Assembly: GCF_024834055.1 (NCBI RefSeq)
Contig: NZ_JANUXZ010000004.1
Coordinates: 186,001 to 250,000 of the forward strand
Length of the DNA: 64,000 nucleotides
Origin: Corynebacterium sp. ES2730-CONJ
GTDB taxonomy: Bacteria; Actinomycetota; Actinomycetes; Mycobacteriales; Mycobacteriaceae
Reading direction: 5' to 3'
In this document: one piece after another, positions 1-9,216 of the stretch
Numbering within the stretch: position 1 is the stretch's first letter
Layout: each line of letters starts with the position of its first letter
The notes under the pieces: generated by a model
The model's database searches: none
What the model was told of the DNA's origin: nothing
What the model saw: only the letters and a program-made list of their open reading frames with translations
Translations under genes and position numbers: made by a program

Positions 1-606
1 CGTGGCATAGAGAGACGATCGGAGCGGATCATGGCTAAAGGCCCGATCGCCCACGACCGCCAGTCCGTCACCATCTACATCAATGACGGGGGCGAAGTTG
101 ACCGTAATACCGTGCTGATTAAGAATAGTGCCCATCTCGAAAGCGAGGCCGCGTACTTGATCGGGGCTCAACGTATCTGCCATATCCCGCGGGGACGGGA
201 AGTCACCCAATATTTCCCGATGTCTGAGAACCCTACCGCCTTCGAAATCAATTCCAACAGCGAAGGGGCGCCCGATCAACCGTCGCAGAGTAGCTAGGTC
301 ACGGCCTGGGGTGATGAGTAATTCGGGGTTGCTATCAGATCGAATGAAAATCCCACCCACACCCTGACGCAAGGCGAAAAGGGCGTCATCGAAATCATTG
401 ACGCCAACCATCATAAGTTGCCCGACGAGGGCGCGCACTAATGCCGGGTCCTCCGGCGGAAGTTCTTGTTGAGGTAGTAGAAGAGTAGGCATGGGGGACG
501 ACGTGGTCACCGGCGCTTCAACTTCGTGGCGATTATCTGTATTGATCGTGCAGCTGTGTGCGAATACGGTGAGCGTGCCAAGGAGCGTTGCGAGCTTCTT
601 TGACAC
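1..606 (-). CDS. Glycoside hydrolase family 3 (NagZ-like) lipoprotein, partial
   Basis: This frame stays open from the window edge to a GTG start at 606-604, with an in-frame TGA just upstream. The N-terminus is basic then hydrophobic and reaches a Cys after residues FAHS, so it resembles a lipoprotein signal with an imperfect lipobox. The visible 202 residues carry a GH3 signature: a GIDFEGGRV stretch (the DxEGGRV substrate-binding loop of the NagZ group), then VNFAPVIDVD and GDRAFSHDP. The catalytic part and C-terminus lie beyond base 1. By family it would remove terminal beta-N-acetylglucosamine from muropeptides or glycans outside the membrane. It is divergent from the DUF2613 gene. Confidence 0.8.
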   Translation of the reverse strand, partial: MSKKLATLLGTLTVFAHSCTINTDNRHEVEAPVTTSSPMPTLLLPQQELPPEDPALVRALVGQLMMVGVNDFDDALFALRQGVGGIFIRSDSNPELLITPGRDLATLRRLIGRPFAVGIDFEGGRVLRHREILGDFPSPRDMADTLSPDQVRGLAFEMGTILNQHGITVNFAPVIDVDGDGLAVVGDRAFSHDPLRSSLYAT

Positions 607-704
607 CGTTGATCACGACCTTTGATTATTTCCCTGTTGAGTCCTGTTGCTAGTTTAGCCGTCTTCATCGAGTGATGTGGTGGGCAAGATGACGGAGTCA
701 AGCG

Positions 705-923
705 GTGGCTGGTATCTTGGTCATTATGGCTTTTTCTTCCGATTCTCTGCGATGGCGTACCCTAGGGCCGGCTATTGCCAGCGCTGCTGTGGGCATTGCT
801 CTCGGTGTCGCAGCTATCGTCGGAAGTAATACTGCTATCGATGATAGCCCTGCTCAGCTCGATAACGGGTTATCGGCCTCAGATGCTATTCTCGGCGATC
901 CGGAATACGGATCGCGCAACTAG
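705..923 (+). CDS. DUF2613 small membrane protein
   Basis: A 72-residue protein with one hydrophobic segment (PAIASAAVGIALGVAAIVG) and the C-terminal EYGSRN ending I associate with the corynebacterial DUF2613 family. The GTG at 705 has GGAG seven bases upstream; an ATG at 726 would give a 65-residue protein and is the main alternative. It ends 11 bases before the aftD-like gene, in the same direction, and is probably cotranscribed with it. Function is unknown; a single-span membrane or exported peptide tied to the arabinosyltransferase is the most that context suggests. Confidence 0.75.
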   Translation: MAGILVIMAFSSDSLRWRTLGPAIASAAVGIALGVAAIVGSNTAIDDSPAQLDNGLSASDAILGDPEYGSRN

Positions 924-934
924 CTGCGCATATC

Positions 935-3900
935 ATGCAGGCGCGAAACTTAATGAAGGTGGCCAGCGCCAACGGTAGTACTCAGCGTGCGGCGCTCATT
1001 GGCTTCGTCACGTGTTTGCTCATTGTTTCACTGCAACCGCCAGGTCTTATCAGCGCCGACACTAAGATGGACCTCCTGATCAACCCAGGACAGTTTCTCA
1101 GCCAAGCATTCAATCTCTATACTGACCGCTTCACTTTCGGGCAATTACAAAATCAGGCCTACGGATATTTTTTTCCACACGGAGCATTTTTTCTTCTTGG
1201 TTCCGTTTTGAATATCCCTCTCGTCATCGTAGAGCGTAGCTGGTGGCTCATTGTTCTCTTTACGGGCTATTTAGGATCTGTCCTATTACTAAAAAAGCTG
1301 GACATCGGTACCTTTTATATCCAGATCGTAGCCAGCTTCACATTTGTTTTAGCACCCCGAACTCTGAGCAATCTGACCACCATTTCCTCTGAAGTGTGGC
1401 CCATTATGCTCACCCCCTGGATCCTTCTGCCCATAATGGGCACCCAGCGATCAATAGCGTTATCGGTTATTGCTGCAGGTTTCTTAGGGGGTATTAATGC
1501 CACAGCCTCTTGGGCAGCCGTTCTACCTGCGGCGCTGTACTTCATCTATGAACTGAGCTGCTGTTCTTACCGCAGTAGAACTCTCAAGCACTTTCTCTGG
1601 TGGGGAGTGGGGGTCCTGGGTATAAATAGCTGGTGGATTATTCCGCTGGGTTTTTTCTCTCGCTTCAGCGCCCCCTTCGTGGATTTCATCGAAAATACGG
1701 CTATCACTACGCGCTGGCTCAATCTTGCTGAGATTCTTAGAGGGACTACGAGCTGGGTGCCCTTCGTTGATAGTGAACGCAGTGCCGGTTTCCTCCTAGT
1801 CTCCTCCCCGACTGCGGTCGTCCTTACCCTAGCGGTGGCTACCATGGGTTTATGGGGACTAGCGTCCTATTCCCATCGTTCCTTCTGGCTGCTCGTGCTC
1901 GGCGTCGGCCTCATTATTTTTGGCGGAGCGGGGCATATTCCAACCCTCCTCGATTCTGGGCCTTTTGTGGCCCTTCGCAATATTTCGAAATTCGATGCTC
2001 TCTTAAGGCTTCCGCTTATGGTGGGCATCGCCCACTTAGGAACACGGTTCTCCTCCCACCCGAAGGAAATTCCGGCCCAGGTCTTAATATCCACGCTGGC
2101 CGTAGCTTCCTTTCTTCCCGCGCTGTCGGGGGGTTTGATGCCCAAGGGCGCTTTCGAGAAGATCCCCTCTTATTGGTATCAGGCCGCCGAGTATCTAGAA
2201 ACCCATGCTGCCCATACCCGCACTTTGGTTCTTCCCGCCCGTGCTTTCGCTCGGCAGGAATGGGGGTGGACAAGGGATGAACCCATCCAATTTCTCACCG
2301 ATATTCCCTTTGCGGTACGCGATGCTATTCCCCTTATCAACTCCGAGGCTATTCGTGGCTTAGACGGTATGACGGTAGTTCCGACACTGGATAATTTGCG
2401 CCGTCACGGAATCGGTGCGGTGCTCGTGCGCCACGATGTGAACAGCTCCCATGGAGCTGATTCGGTTCTCGATTTCTATGGACCCACCCAGCGCTTCGGC
2501 GAGGTAGAGATAGCCCTAATCGAACCAGATTTACAGCTCCTTACGGCTCGACTCGATCAGCTACCTATAGTTTCCGCCGGCGGTGAAGGCCTCGCCCTCA
2601 TGGGTGCTGGAGCCTACCAACTAGCCACTGAATCTACCTTCAATCAATCCACTATTATCAGTGATACCCCAATAAAGGTAGCCCGCAACTACGGCTCCCT
2701 CGGACACAGTTCCGCGGCGCTACGCGCAGATGCACCGCGATCTGATCACGCTGATATCACCCACCGTGTCATCGACTATCCCTCATCAGCTCCCGCAAGT
2801 ACTCTGGTCTTCTCAGGCGGGGTTGTAACCAGTTCTTCTGCGGCATCCGATGCCACTAATTTTCCCGCTCCTCGTCTTGATCAAGCGGCAACGGCTGCCA
2901 TCGACTCGAGAACGGTGAGTGCTTGGTACCCACGAGCCGGAGCATCTGCAGGCGAATGGATTGAATTGCGCCCTGATGCGGAAGTACCTGATCCAGTTAT
3001 CTCAGTGCGGCTCAGCGCCCGCACCCATCAGGCTGTTACAACCACGGTAACTGTGCACAATGGGGACGCACATATCACTAAGGAGCTTCAAACTGGTAAA
3101 GATTACCAGCTGCGTCTACCCGGAGGATCCTCCCACGGGGTGCGGCTTGAACTAGGCCGTTCTCTAGTGCCAGTAGGGGTAGCCGATTTTGGATATATCA
3201 ACCATCCCATAACATCCAGTATTCGAGTGCCCGCAGCACCTCGAGGGGTTCAAGCATGGATTTTCCAGCGCTATTTCTATCCCACAGCCGTACTGGAACG
3301 CTCTTTTGAGGTACCGGAGGTTGTGGAGGTCGAGGTTGTGGCCCAACCATGTGAAAACTCGGTACTCATTGATCAGCAGCGCTACCGGTGTGGGGATCGG
3401 CTTACCCTTAGTCCAGGCGTCCACTTCATGGAAAGTTTTGCACATATGGTGCGGCTAGGAAAGGTGGGGGCCCAGCTACAGGGCGCCCCTTTGGTGCCAC
3501 TAGAAGATTCTCACCCTACAGATGCCATAGCTGGGGCTACGATCAAACCGACTGAATATGATCGTGTTCTCCTCGTCTCGCGAGCCTATCAATCAGGCCT
3601 TGAAGCCACCCTTGGAAACCAGCAACTAAGTCCGATGGTCATTAACGCCGGAATGCAAGGCTTTGTTCTCCCTGCTAACAATGGTGGGGAATTTCGTCTC
3701 CGCTTCGCCGGGGAGTCGGGTTATCGCAGCGGCCTCCTCCTCGGCGCGCTGATGTCTCTCTTTACTGCGCTTATTGCTCTGCTGAGTGCACGTGCTCGCC
3801 CCCGTTTGTATCCCTTAGGCCCGGACTCTCTCCTAGCGCATGGTGTGATCACTGCTATCACCCTAATTGGGCTCATGCTGGCCGCTGGGTGGTGGGTTGC

Positions 3901-4129
3901 ACCCCTGGCAGTAGTGGTTAGTTTTATCAGTCGCTACAGCTACTTTAGCCGTGGCGCCCTCATGATGGGCACCGGAGTTGTCCTGGCTCTTTGGTACGCT
4001 CGTGCTCCCTGGCCAGCACCGAACTATGCCGGCGATAACCTTGCAGTCACCGTACTAAGCGCTACCTTATTGCTGCTGTTGGTCTTCGGGCCGAAGCCGG
4101 AACCAGATACTGTTGTGCGCTCAGGATAA
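935..4129 (+). CDS. aftD: AftD-like alpha-(1->3)-arabinofuranosyltransferase
   Basis: A 1064-residue polytopic protein with the architecture of corynebacterial AftD: an N-terminal GT-C-like membrane domain (roughly residues 18-400) with acidic residues D42 and D46 in the first periplasmic loop, a long periplasmic region (about 400-950) expected to hold carbohydrate-binding modules, and C-terminal membrane spans (about 965-1055). The family uses decaprenyl-phospho-arabinose to add arabinose branches to arabinogalactan and lipoarabinomannan. The length fits Corynebacterium, being shorter than the mycobacterial enzyme. The start is uncertain: ATG 935 or ATG 953, the latter with AGG about 11 bases upstream. 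The 3' end overlaps the convergent permease gene by 68 bases. Confidence 0.85.
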   Translation: MQARNLMKVASANGSTQRAALIGFVTCLLIVSLQPPGLISADTKMDLLINPGQFLSQAFNLYTDRFTFGQLQNQAYGYFFPHGAFFLLGSVLNIPLVIVERSWWLIVLFTGYLGSVLLLKKLDIGTFYIQIVASFTFVLAPRTLSNLTTISSEVWPIMLTPWILLPIMGTQRSIALSVIAAGFLGGINATASWAAVLPAALYFIYELSCCSYRSRTLKHFLWWGVGVLGINSWWIIPLGFFSRFSAPFVDFIENTAITTRWLNLAEILRGTTSWVPFVDSERSAGFLLVSSPTAVVLTLAVATMGLWGLASYSHRSFWLLVLGVGLIIFGGAGHIPTLLDSGPFVALRNISKFDALLRLPLMVGIAHLGTRFSSHPKEIPAQVLISTLAVASFLPALSGGLMPKGAFEKIPSYWYQAAEYLETHAAHTRTLVLPARAFARQEWGWTRDEPIQFLTDIPFAVRDAIPLINSEAIRGLDGMTVVPTLDNLRRHGIGAVLVRHDVNSSHGADSVLDFYGPTQRFGEVEIALIEPDLQLLTARLDQLPIVSAGGEGLALMGAGAYQLATESTFNQSTIISDTPIKVARNYGSLGHSSAALRADAPRSDHADITHRVIDYPSSAPASTLVFSGGVVTSSSAASDATNFPAPRLDQAATAAIDSRTVSAWYPRAGASAGEWIELRPDAEVPDPVISVRLSARTHQAVTTTVTVHNGDAHITKELQTGKDYQLRLPGGSSHGVRLELGRSLVPVGVADFGYINHPITSSIRVPAAPRGVQAWIFQRYFYPTAVLERSFEVPEVVEVEVVAQPCENSVLIDQQRYRCGDRLTLSPGVHFMESFAHMVRLGKVGAQLQGAPLVPLEDSHPTDAIAGATIKPTEYDRVLLVSRAYQSGLEATLGNQQLSPMVINAGMQGFVLPANNGGEFRLRFAGESGYRSGLLLGALMSLFTALIALLSARARPRLYPLGPDSLLAHGVITAITLIGLMLAAGWWVAPLAVVVSFISRYSYFSRGALMMGTGVVLALWYARAPWPAPNYAGDNLAVTVLSATLLLLLVFGPKPEPDTVVRSG

Positions 4130-4937
4130 GTCGCGACAGTAGATAGAAACATCCCGCCGTAACCGCCACAGTGCCACCGGTTGAATAATTCAAATAGACC
4201 GCCACACCTAGACCAGTTAACCCAATAGCGATACCCGCCACAGTGCCGGCAATAATCAGACCGAAGAAAGTTCGGGTGAAATCTTTCAGTGCGGCAGCAG
4301 GGGCTACAAGAAGTGCTATGGAGAGAATCGAACCCACCGCCGGGATAGCAACCACCATTGAGGCACATAAAAGCGACAGAGTCAGCAGCTCCGCGATAAA
4401 AGGGACCAGCGAACGTCCGGCACGCGCATGGGAAATCTTAAAAGCGACGGGGTCGAAATAATAAAGCGATAGGTTCCGCCCGAAAGTGACGAGAACTATC
4501 GTGGCTACCACCGCTACTCCGATGGCAGAATACACATCCATATGGTTGACCGACACCAAAGAACCAGTTAAGAAACTCTCAACTTTCAGCGGCAATGGTT
4601 GGAACCATCTCAGCAGAAAAATGCCAAGGGAATAGCCGAGTGTCAGAACAATACCCGCAGCCGCCGTCGCGGAAATGCCCTCCAAACCTGCCAGATAGCG
4701 CATCAGTAAAGCCAGAGGGATACAGCATAGCGCCGCCCCTGCGAAGAGCCAGAGACTGAGATCGCCACCGATAAACTGGCCCACCACCACGCCAAGAACG
4801 GCTCCGGGGAACGTGCCATGAGATAGGGACTCAGAGAAGAATACGCGCTTTCCTAATACTGCAAGCGCACCAACGGCGCCCATCAGTCCGCCCACGACGA
4901 TGACCTCGATGATAGGAAGGAAAAGGATATCAAGCAT
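4062..4937 (-). CDS. Zinc/manganese ABC transporter permease (ABC-3 family), second subunit
   Basis: A 291-residue hydrophobic protein with about eight or nine membrane segments, typical of ABC-3 permeases (ZnuB/MntB). The SESLSHGTFPGAVLG stretch near residues 36-50 is the family's conserved loop, and SILSIALLVAPAAAL near residue 205 is the family's C-terminal motif. Its start overlaps the preceding permease stop by a few bases, so the two are translationally coupled and probably form a heterodimeric channel. Its 3' end runs 68 bases into aftD on the other strand, so neither gene has an intergenic terminator there. Confidence 0.85.
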   Translation of the reverse strand: MLDILFLPIIEVIVVGGLMGAVGALAVLGKRVFFSESLSHGTFPGAVLGVVVGQFIGGDLSLWLFAGAALCCIPLALLMRYLAGLEGISATAAAGIVLTLGYSLGIFLLRWFQPLPLKVESFLTGSLVSVNHMDVYSAIGVAVVATIVLVTFGRNLSLYYFDPVAFKISHARAGRSLVPFIAELLTLSLLCASMVVAIPAVGSILSIALLVAPAAALKDFTRTFFGLIIAGTVAGIAIGLTGLGVAVYLNYSTGGTVAVTAGCFYLLSRLILSAQQYLVPASARRPTAAIR

Positions 4938-5817
4938 CAGCTAAACTCCCGCGACTGTGGAAGGTACGTTTCGTCCCTGGGCTAAGCCTGCTTCGAAGAG
5001 CGGCTACCACTAAAGCCAGCACAAAAACCACGATCAATGAAAGGGATACAGCGGCCTGGGGTGATACCTGACGAGAAAGGTTCAGATTCATCACAATGAC
5101 ACCGATAAAGGCAGCGATAATGCCGGAGGCCATCGCTACTACCACCATTGACCTCGGGGTGCGGCATAAGAGTCGAGCGGCAGAACCCGGGATGACGAGA
5201 TATCCGATTACCAACAGCACTCCCACCGCCGAGGAAGCAGCCACCACGCAGGCGGCTATGGCTGCATTTAAGCAGGCATCAATCAGGGACGTTTTGTGCT
5301 TATTTGCCTCCGCGAAGGTGCGATCAAAAGCCACAAGTACCTGCTGGCGCCAGGTGATGAGAACTAAAGTAAGAGCGATAATGGCACAAACCAAAGCTTG
5401 GTTCATCCGAGTAGGGGTGATATCGAGCAGGCGACCGAACATAAGGCTATCGAGCTGACCGGAGTAATCGCCTATCGCCAAACTCATCACTACGCCGATC
5501 CCATAGAAGCTGGTCAACACCACTGCGGTACCTGCCTCCGGAGCTTGTCTTTTCGTGGTGAGAGTGAGCATAAAAGCCGCTAAAGCCGCTACCAGCGCAG
5601 CGCCTGGAATAATGCCTTCAATGCCGCCAATAGCAAGGCCTGCTACCATTCCGGGAAAAATGGAGTGCACCAGAGCCTCCACCGAGAATTCAACCGCCCG
5701 CAGGTTGACTAAAACACCGACGATACCACCAATAATTCCCAGTATGACGAGCACAATTAGAGCGCGATAAAGGTAGGGGACGGTGAAAATATCGATGAGT
5801 TGCTCTGTGGTAATCAT
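4930..5817 (-). CDS. Zinc/manganese ABC transporter permease (ABC-3 family), first subunit
   Basis: A 295-residue polytopic protein of the ABC-3 metal permease family, with multiple spans and the VEALVHSIFPGMVAGL loop near residues 46-61, equivalent to the SHG loop of its partner. It overlaps the ATPase gene by four bases (ATGA) and the second permease by eight, so the order ATPase-permease-permease is tightly coupled. It should form one half of the membrane pore that takes metal from the lipoprotein receptor encoded at 6609-7742. The C-terminus is basic and polar, facing the cytoplasm. Confidence 0.85.
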   Translation of the reverse strand: MITTEQLIDIFTVPYLYRALIVLVILGIIGGIVGVLVNLRAVEFSVEALVHSIFPGMVAGLAIGGIEGIIPGAALVAALAAFMLTLTTKRQAPEAGTAVVLTSFYGIGVVMSLAIGDYSGQLDSLMFGRLLDITPTRMNQALVCAIIALTLVLITWRQQVLVAFDRTFAEANKHKTSLIDACLNAAIAACVVAASSAVGVLLVIGYLVIPGSAARLLCRTPRSMVVVAMASGIIAAFIGVIVMNLNLSRQVSPQAAVSLSLIVVFVLALVVAALRSRLSPGTKRTFHSRGSLADA

Positions 5818-6479
5818 AGAGCCCGACCACCAAGGACATCGTGAGTATCTCTGATATTGACTTGGCCGCCACCGACCTCAGCACAGCGTTCGCACACCTG
5901 ATCTGCAAGATCATAGTCATGTGTGGAGATGATAATGGCAGTACCGCTGGTCTTTAAGCGCCTAATGGTTTCCACTAAGACACGTCTCGATTCCACATCG
6001 AGACCATTAAAGGGTTCGTCGAGAAGGACAAGACTTGGTTCGGTCACCAGTGCACGTGCGATGAGTACGCGTTGCCTCTGACCACCGGAGAGATCGCCGA
6101 AGCGGGTATTCGCTTTATCAGATAACCCAACGACATCGAGTGCATATTCGACTTTCTGTGCCGATACTCTTCTCCACCATGGGGTGGATGCATAGAGTCC
6201 CATCTGCACAACCTGCTTAGCGGTGACGGGGAAGGATAAATCGACATCTTGGTACTGGGGGACATAACCCACAGTGCCATCGTATTCGATCTCGCCTTGC
6301 ACCCGGCAGAGACCGATAATGCCTTTAAGGAGGGTGGATTTGCCGGAACCATTAGGCCCGATCAGCCCCAAGGCATCACCATGGGCTAGACGGAAATTCA
6401 CATTGGCTAAGACGGTTTCTGGCCCATAACCGCAGGACACTTTATCCATTGTGATTACGGGGGTGCGTGGAGTAGTCAC
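5814..6479 (-). CDS. Metal ABC transporter ATP-binding protein
   Basis: A 221-residue ATPase. The Walker A motif GPNGSGKST lies at residues 41-49, followed by a Q-loop (VGYVPQ), the signature LSGGQRQR, Walker B LVLLDEP and switch His in STHD. I place the start at GTG 6479 because AAAGGA lies six bases upstream; an open frame to an ATG at 6536 adds 19 basic residues unlike the family and runs into the upstream hairpin. It powers the two ABC-3 permeases. The 129-base gap to the receptor gene contains an 11-bp hairpin, so receptor and ATPase may be expressed at different levels from one transcript. Confidence 0.85.
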   Translation of the reverse strand: MTTPRTPVITMDKVSCGYGPETVLANVNFRLAHGDALGLIGPNGSGKSTLLKGIIGLCRVQGEIEYDGTVGYVPQYQDVDLSFPVTAKQVVQMGLYASTPWWRRVSAQKVEYALDVVGLSDKANTRFGDLSGGQRQRVLIARALVTEPSLVLLDEPFNGLDVESRRVLVETIRRLKTSGTAIIISTHDYDLADQVCERCAEVGGGQVNIRDTHDVLGGRAL

Positions 6480-6537
6480 AGTATTCCTTTGATGGGGGCG
6501 AGGGTGTCGATGAAATTTTTTCTGTTGAAAGTTCAAG

Positions 6538-6582
6538 ACCCCACAGCCACCTTTTCTAGTTCTCTTAGAGGGGCTGTGGGGT
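6538..6582 (-). terminator. Intercistronic hairpin between metal receptor and ATPase genes
   Basis: An 11-bp perfect inverted repeat (ACCCCACAGCC at 6538-6548, GGCTGTGGGGT at 6572-6582) encloses a 23-base loop, 27 bases past the receptor stop in the direction of transcription. No good T-run follows it, so it is more likely a partial terminator or an mRNA-stabilising hairpin than a full stop. Confidence 0.5.
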
Positions 6583-6608
6583 ACAGATATAATGCGCCTA
6601 GAAAGCGT

Positions 6609-7742
6609 TTAGTTCTTGGCGAACTCTTGCAACGATGCTGGCAATGGGGCTACGGTGCCATCCCATGCTTCAACCAGGGTGGTCACATTGTGGATAATGG
6701 AACCGATATAGGTTTCACCAGCGGAACCTACGGGGCCCAACGAGTCGCCGTAGAGGGCGTCTTCGTCGGTAATAGCCTTAACGCCGGCGACCCGCGCGAT
6801 TGCCTCGATCGACTTCGAGTTATTGGAATTTTCGGCAAAGAGAGCGCGAGCGCCAGAGGCCTTCACTTCTTCAGCAGCCTGCTGGATATGATCAGCGGTA
6901 GCATCCTGCTGGTGGTTGAAGTCGCTGAGAGCGGCGCCGACAAATTTCACGCCATAGGACTCAGAAAAATAACCAAAGGCGTCATGGGAGGTAAACAGCG
7001 TGCGGTTCTCTTGAGGCACCGAGTTGATTGAATCCTGAACCCACTGATCGAGTTCATCCAGCTTAGCCTTGTAGGTATCCACTGCGTCTTTGAATACGTC
7101 AGCGGCGGCAGGGTCAGCTTTAGTGAGCACTGAACCGATATTGGTCACCTGAATGGCAGCCCGTTTCGGATCGGTCCAGATATGAGGATCGTGGGTGAAC
7201 TCTGGGGTTTCGCCTGGTTCTATGAATGGCCACTCGCGAACCTCTACTTTTTCTACGCCGAGGTCAACATCGAAACCCTCACCTTTTTCATCGCTCACAC
7301 CAGAGGTCACAGCCATGGTGCCTTTGAAGCCCGAGGAGCTAATAGCAGAATCGAGGAAGTGCTCAAGATCTACGCCGTTGACAAAGAAAAGGTCAGCATT
7401 GCCCAGTGCCTTCATCTGCTTCGGGGTCATCTCGTGCTCGTGAGCGGAGGCATTAGGAGCTAGTAAGCAGGTGAGGTCAAGAGTAACATCGCCGGAACCA
7501 GAGGTGGTCTCCTGACCTTGAGCATCTGTCTTCTCCAAGGTCATACCAGTGGCGGCGATATGGGTCAGGTAATCACAAATCTGAGTTGTGGTTGCTACCG
7601 CGTGGACCACCTGAGCGCTGTCCATCTTGGCGTTATCGGTAGTAGTCTCCATGCCTGCATCGGTGGAGCTGCAGCCGGCAAGAACGAGGGCGGCAGATCC
7701 TGCGAGTGCGCAGCAAGATAATACGGAACGAGAAATTCTCAT
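6609..7742 (-). CDS. Zinc-type ABC transporter substrate-binding lipoprotein (ZnuA/TroA family)
   Basis: A 377-residue exported receptor with a clear lipoprotein signal ending LVLAGC (Cys24). It follows the cluster A-I fold. Candidate metal ligands, by position relative to PsaA and ZnuA, are His in the HEHEM segment, His in DPHIWTDP, His in TSHDAFGYF and Asp in GDSLG. The third position is His, as in zinc receptors, where manganese receptors such as PsaA have Glu; this supports zinc as substrate. A long His-rich loop, common in ZnuA, is absent. It is the first gene of the importer operon and is followed by the hairpin and the ATPase gene. Confidence 0.85.
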   Translation of the reverse strand: MRISRSVLSCCALAGSAALVLAGCSSTDAGMETTTDNAKMDSAQVVHAVATTTQICDYLTHIAATGMTLEKTDAQGQETTSGSGDVTLDLTCLLAPNASAHEHEMTPKQMKALGNADLFFVNGVDLEHFLDSAISSSGFKGTMAVTSGVSDEKGEGFDVDLGVEKVEVREWPFIEPGETPEFTHDPHIWTDPKRAAIQVTNIGSVLTKADPAAADVFKDAVDTYKAKLDELDQWVQDSINSVPQENRTLFTSHDAFGYFSESYGVKFVGAALSDFNHQQDATADHIQQAAEEVKASGARALFAENSNNSKSIEAIARVAGVKAITDEDALYGDSLGPVGSAGETYIGSIIHNVTTLVEAWDGTVAPLPASLQEFAKN

Positions 7743-7832
7743 CTCTAAAGCTCGACAATCTTCTAGCTTGTACTCCCCAGTAACATCGATAATACGAGTG
7801 TGTTCCAGGGGAGGTTGTGGTCAGTTGTGCTG

Positions 7833-7851
7833 GCAACCTCACTTAGGTTGC
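7833..7851. promoter_or_regulatory. Palindromic operator candidate upstream of the metal importer
   Basis: GCAACCTCACTTAGGTTGC has perfect 7-bp arms around a 5-base spacer, about 90 bases upstream of the receptor start. Its AACCT/AGGTT arms are in the opposite order from the DtxR consensus. A Zur- or MntR-type regulator is possible from context, but the binder cannot be named. Confidence 0.4.
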
Positions 7852-7965
7852 TATATTCTTCTCGGAAACGATCGTCCACCTGGACTTACGTGATTTTGGG
7901 TCCATCTATATACCTGCTGGAGATGCCAGGTGCAGAAGGCTAGAGGATAACCGTTTCCATGAATA

Positions 7966-7984
7966 TAAAGTTAAGCACACCTAA
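7966..7984. promoter_or_regulatory. DtxR-box-like sequence
   Basis: TAAAGTTAAGCACACCTAA matches 14 of 19 positions of the DtxR/IdeR consensus (TTAGGTTAGSCTAACCTAA) by my hand alignment. It lies about 225 bases upstream of the metal receptor start and just downstream of the acyltransferase stop. The distance makes direct control of the importer uncertain. Confidence 0.35.
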
Positions 7985-8040
7985 GTTACAACTTCAAGCA
8001 GATCTAGCACAACTCACCACGCAGAAAAACCAGAGCTTAA

Positions 8041-9141
8041 TCACGATATAGGTTGATCTTTCAGACGAGAAAACAATCCTAAAATCCACCGCTGCGCAGG
8101 TTTTTCCACCAGCTCATACCCCGCATAGGCAAGTGCGAGCGACCCGAAAAAGGTCCACCCCCAAATAGTAAGAAAATGTCCAGAAAAAAGAGGTGTCTGG
8201 GTCATTGTAATGACCACGGAAAGGACGGGGAGATGGACAAGAAAAAAAGAATAGCTAATCCGGCCAAGGTACGTGACGGGTGCGGTGGTATAAATCGACC
8301 TCCCCTCCGCCCATATATAGGGGCCTATAATAAAGATACTGAATACTCCCCCAAGGAGAATTCGAACCGTAAATTCTCCAGGACTGGGATGAGTAAGCCC
8401 TAGAGGCCCTACCCACTCCTGGCCCGCGATATAGGCAATAATGAGTGCGCCAACAACACACGGGACGCGCGCCCTAAACCATGCTCGAGCCAAAGGCGAT
8501 CCTGCACATCGCGGTTCCAGTTCGGCGGCTATGATTCCGAGTGCAAACCATAAAAAGAAAGCGGGTGGGTAGATCTGCCGGTTGGCGATTCCAGGCGCCG
8601 GGCTAGCTATAACCCACGGCAGCCAAGCCCATCCCAAACTGATAGCTGCCAAGGCCACGATAACTAAGATGCGCCCCCAGGGAGGGAAACGTTTCAGCAC
8701 ACAATATAACGGCGGAACAAGTAGATAAAAGGCTATCTCGACGACCAAACTCCACAGATGAGTCAATCCGCCGATAAGACCCTGCGGAATGTAGAGCTGT
8801 GTAAAACTTAGATGTGCAATAATAAGTGATTTACTCATTGCAAAGCTGTCAGATAAAAGTGCCCACGCTAGCAATACCATAATCCAATATGCTGGTACGA
8901 TACGGGCGAACCGGCGCATATAATAACCCTGGTAACGATGCTGTCGCCACAATACAAAAGCCGAAAGCGTGAAGAAAACGGCCACGAAGAAATCGAAACG
9001 GGCAATGATAGCTCCCCCTACACTGCGCGGATCAAGACCGGTTTGGAAAGCGATATGAGTAGTCATGACTCCTAGCGCCGCAACCCCCCGCACTCCTTCG
9101 AGGGCAGGTTTAAAACGCGGAATATGAGGGTTTTCAGACAT
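8041..9141 (-). CDS. tmaT: TmaT-like trehalose monomycolate acetyltransferase (acyltransferase-3 family)
   Basis: A 366-residue polytopic acyltransferase of the OafA/YrhL (acyltransferase 3) family. The N-terminal ALEGVRGVAALGVMTTH segment holds the characteristic R and catalytic-type His, and about ten membrane segments follow. I place the start at ATG 9141 (MSENPHIP); the longer open frame adds 47 residues that overlap the promoter side of the divergent gene. In C. glutamicum a TmaT in this neighbourhood acetylates trehalose monomycolate before MmpL export; the nearby mtrP-like and mmpL genes support the name. Assignment rests on family plus synteny, so another O-acyl substrate is possible. 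Confidence 0.7.
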   Translation of the reverse strand: MSENPHIPRFKPALEGVRGVAALGVMTTHIAFQTGLDPRSVGGAIIARFDFFVAVFFTLSAFVLWRQHRYQGYYMRRFARIVPAYWIMVLLAWALLSDSFAMSKSLIIAHLSFTQLYIPQGLIGGLTHLWSLVVEIAFYLLVPPLYCVLKRFPPWGRILVIVALAAISLGWAWLPWVIASPAPGIANRQIYPPAFFLWFALGIIAAELEPRCAGSPLARAWFRARVPCVVGALIIAYIAGQEWVGPLGLTHPSPGEFTVRILLGGVFSIFIIGPYIWAEGRSIYTTAPVTYLGRISYSFFLVHLPVLSVVITMTQTPLFSGHFLTIWGWTFFGSLALAYAGYELVEKPAQRWILGLFSRLKDQPIS

Positions 9142-9216
9142 AGCTTTAGTGTCTATGAGCGCCACGGGGAAGTAAAGTATGTACGAAAATCTCTGCAGGA
9201 ATCGAAGGAGTAAGCG

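Noticed and set aside
31..297. Plus-strand open frame at the left edge
   Set aside because: It is the antisense shadow of the GH3 gene, which has clear motifs on the other strand.
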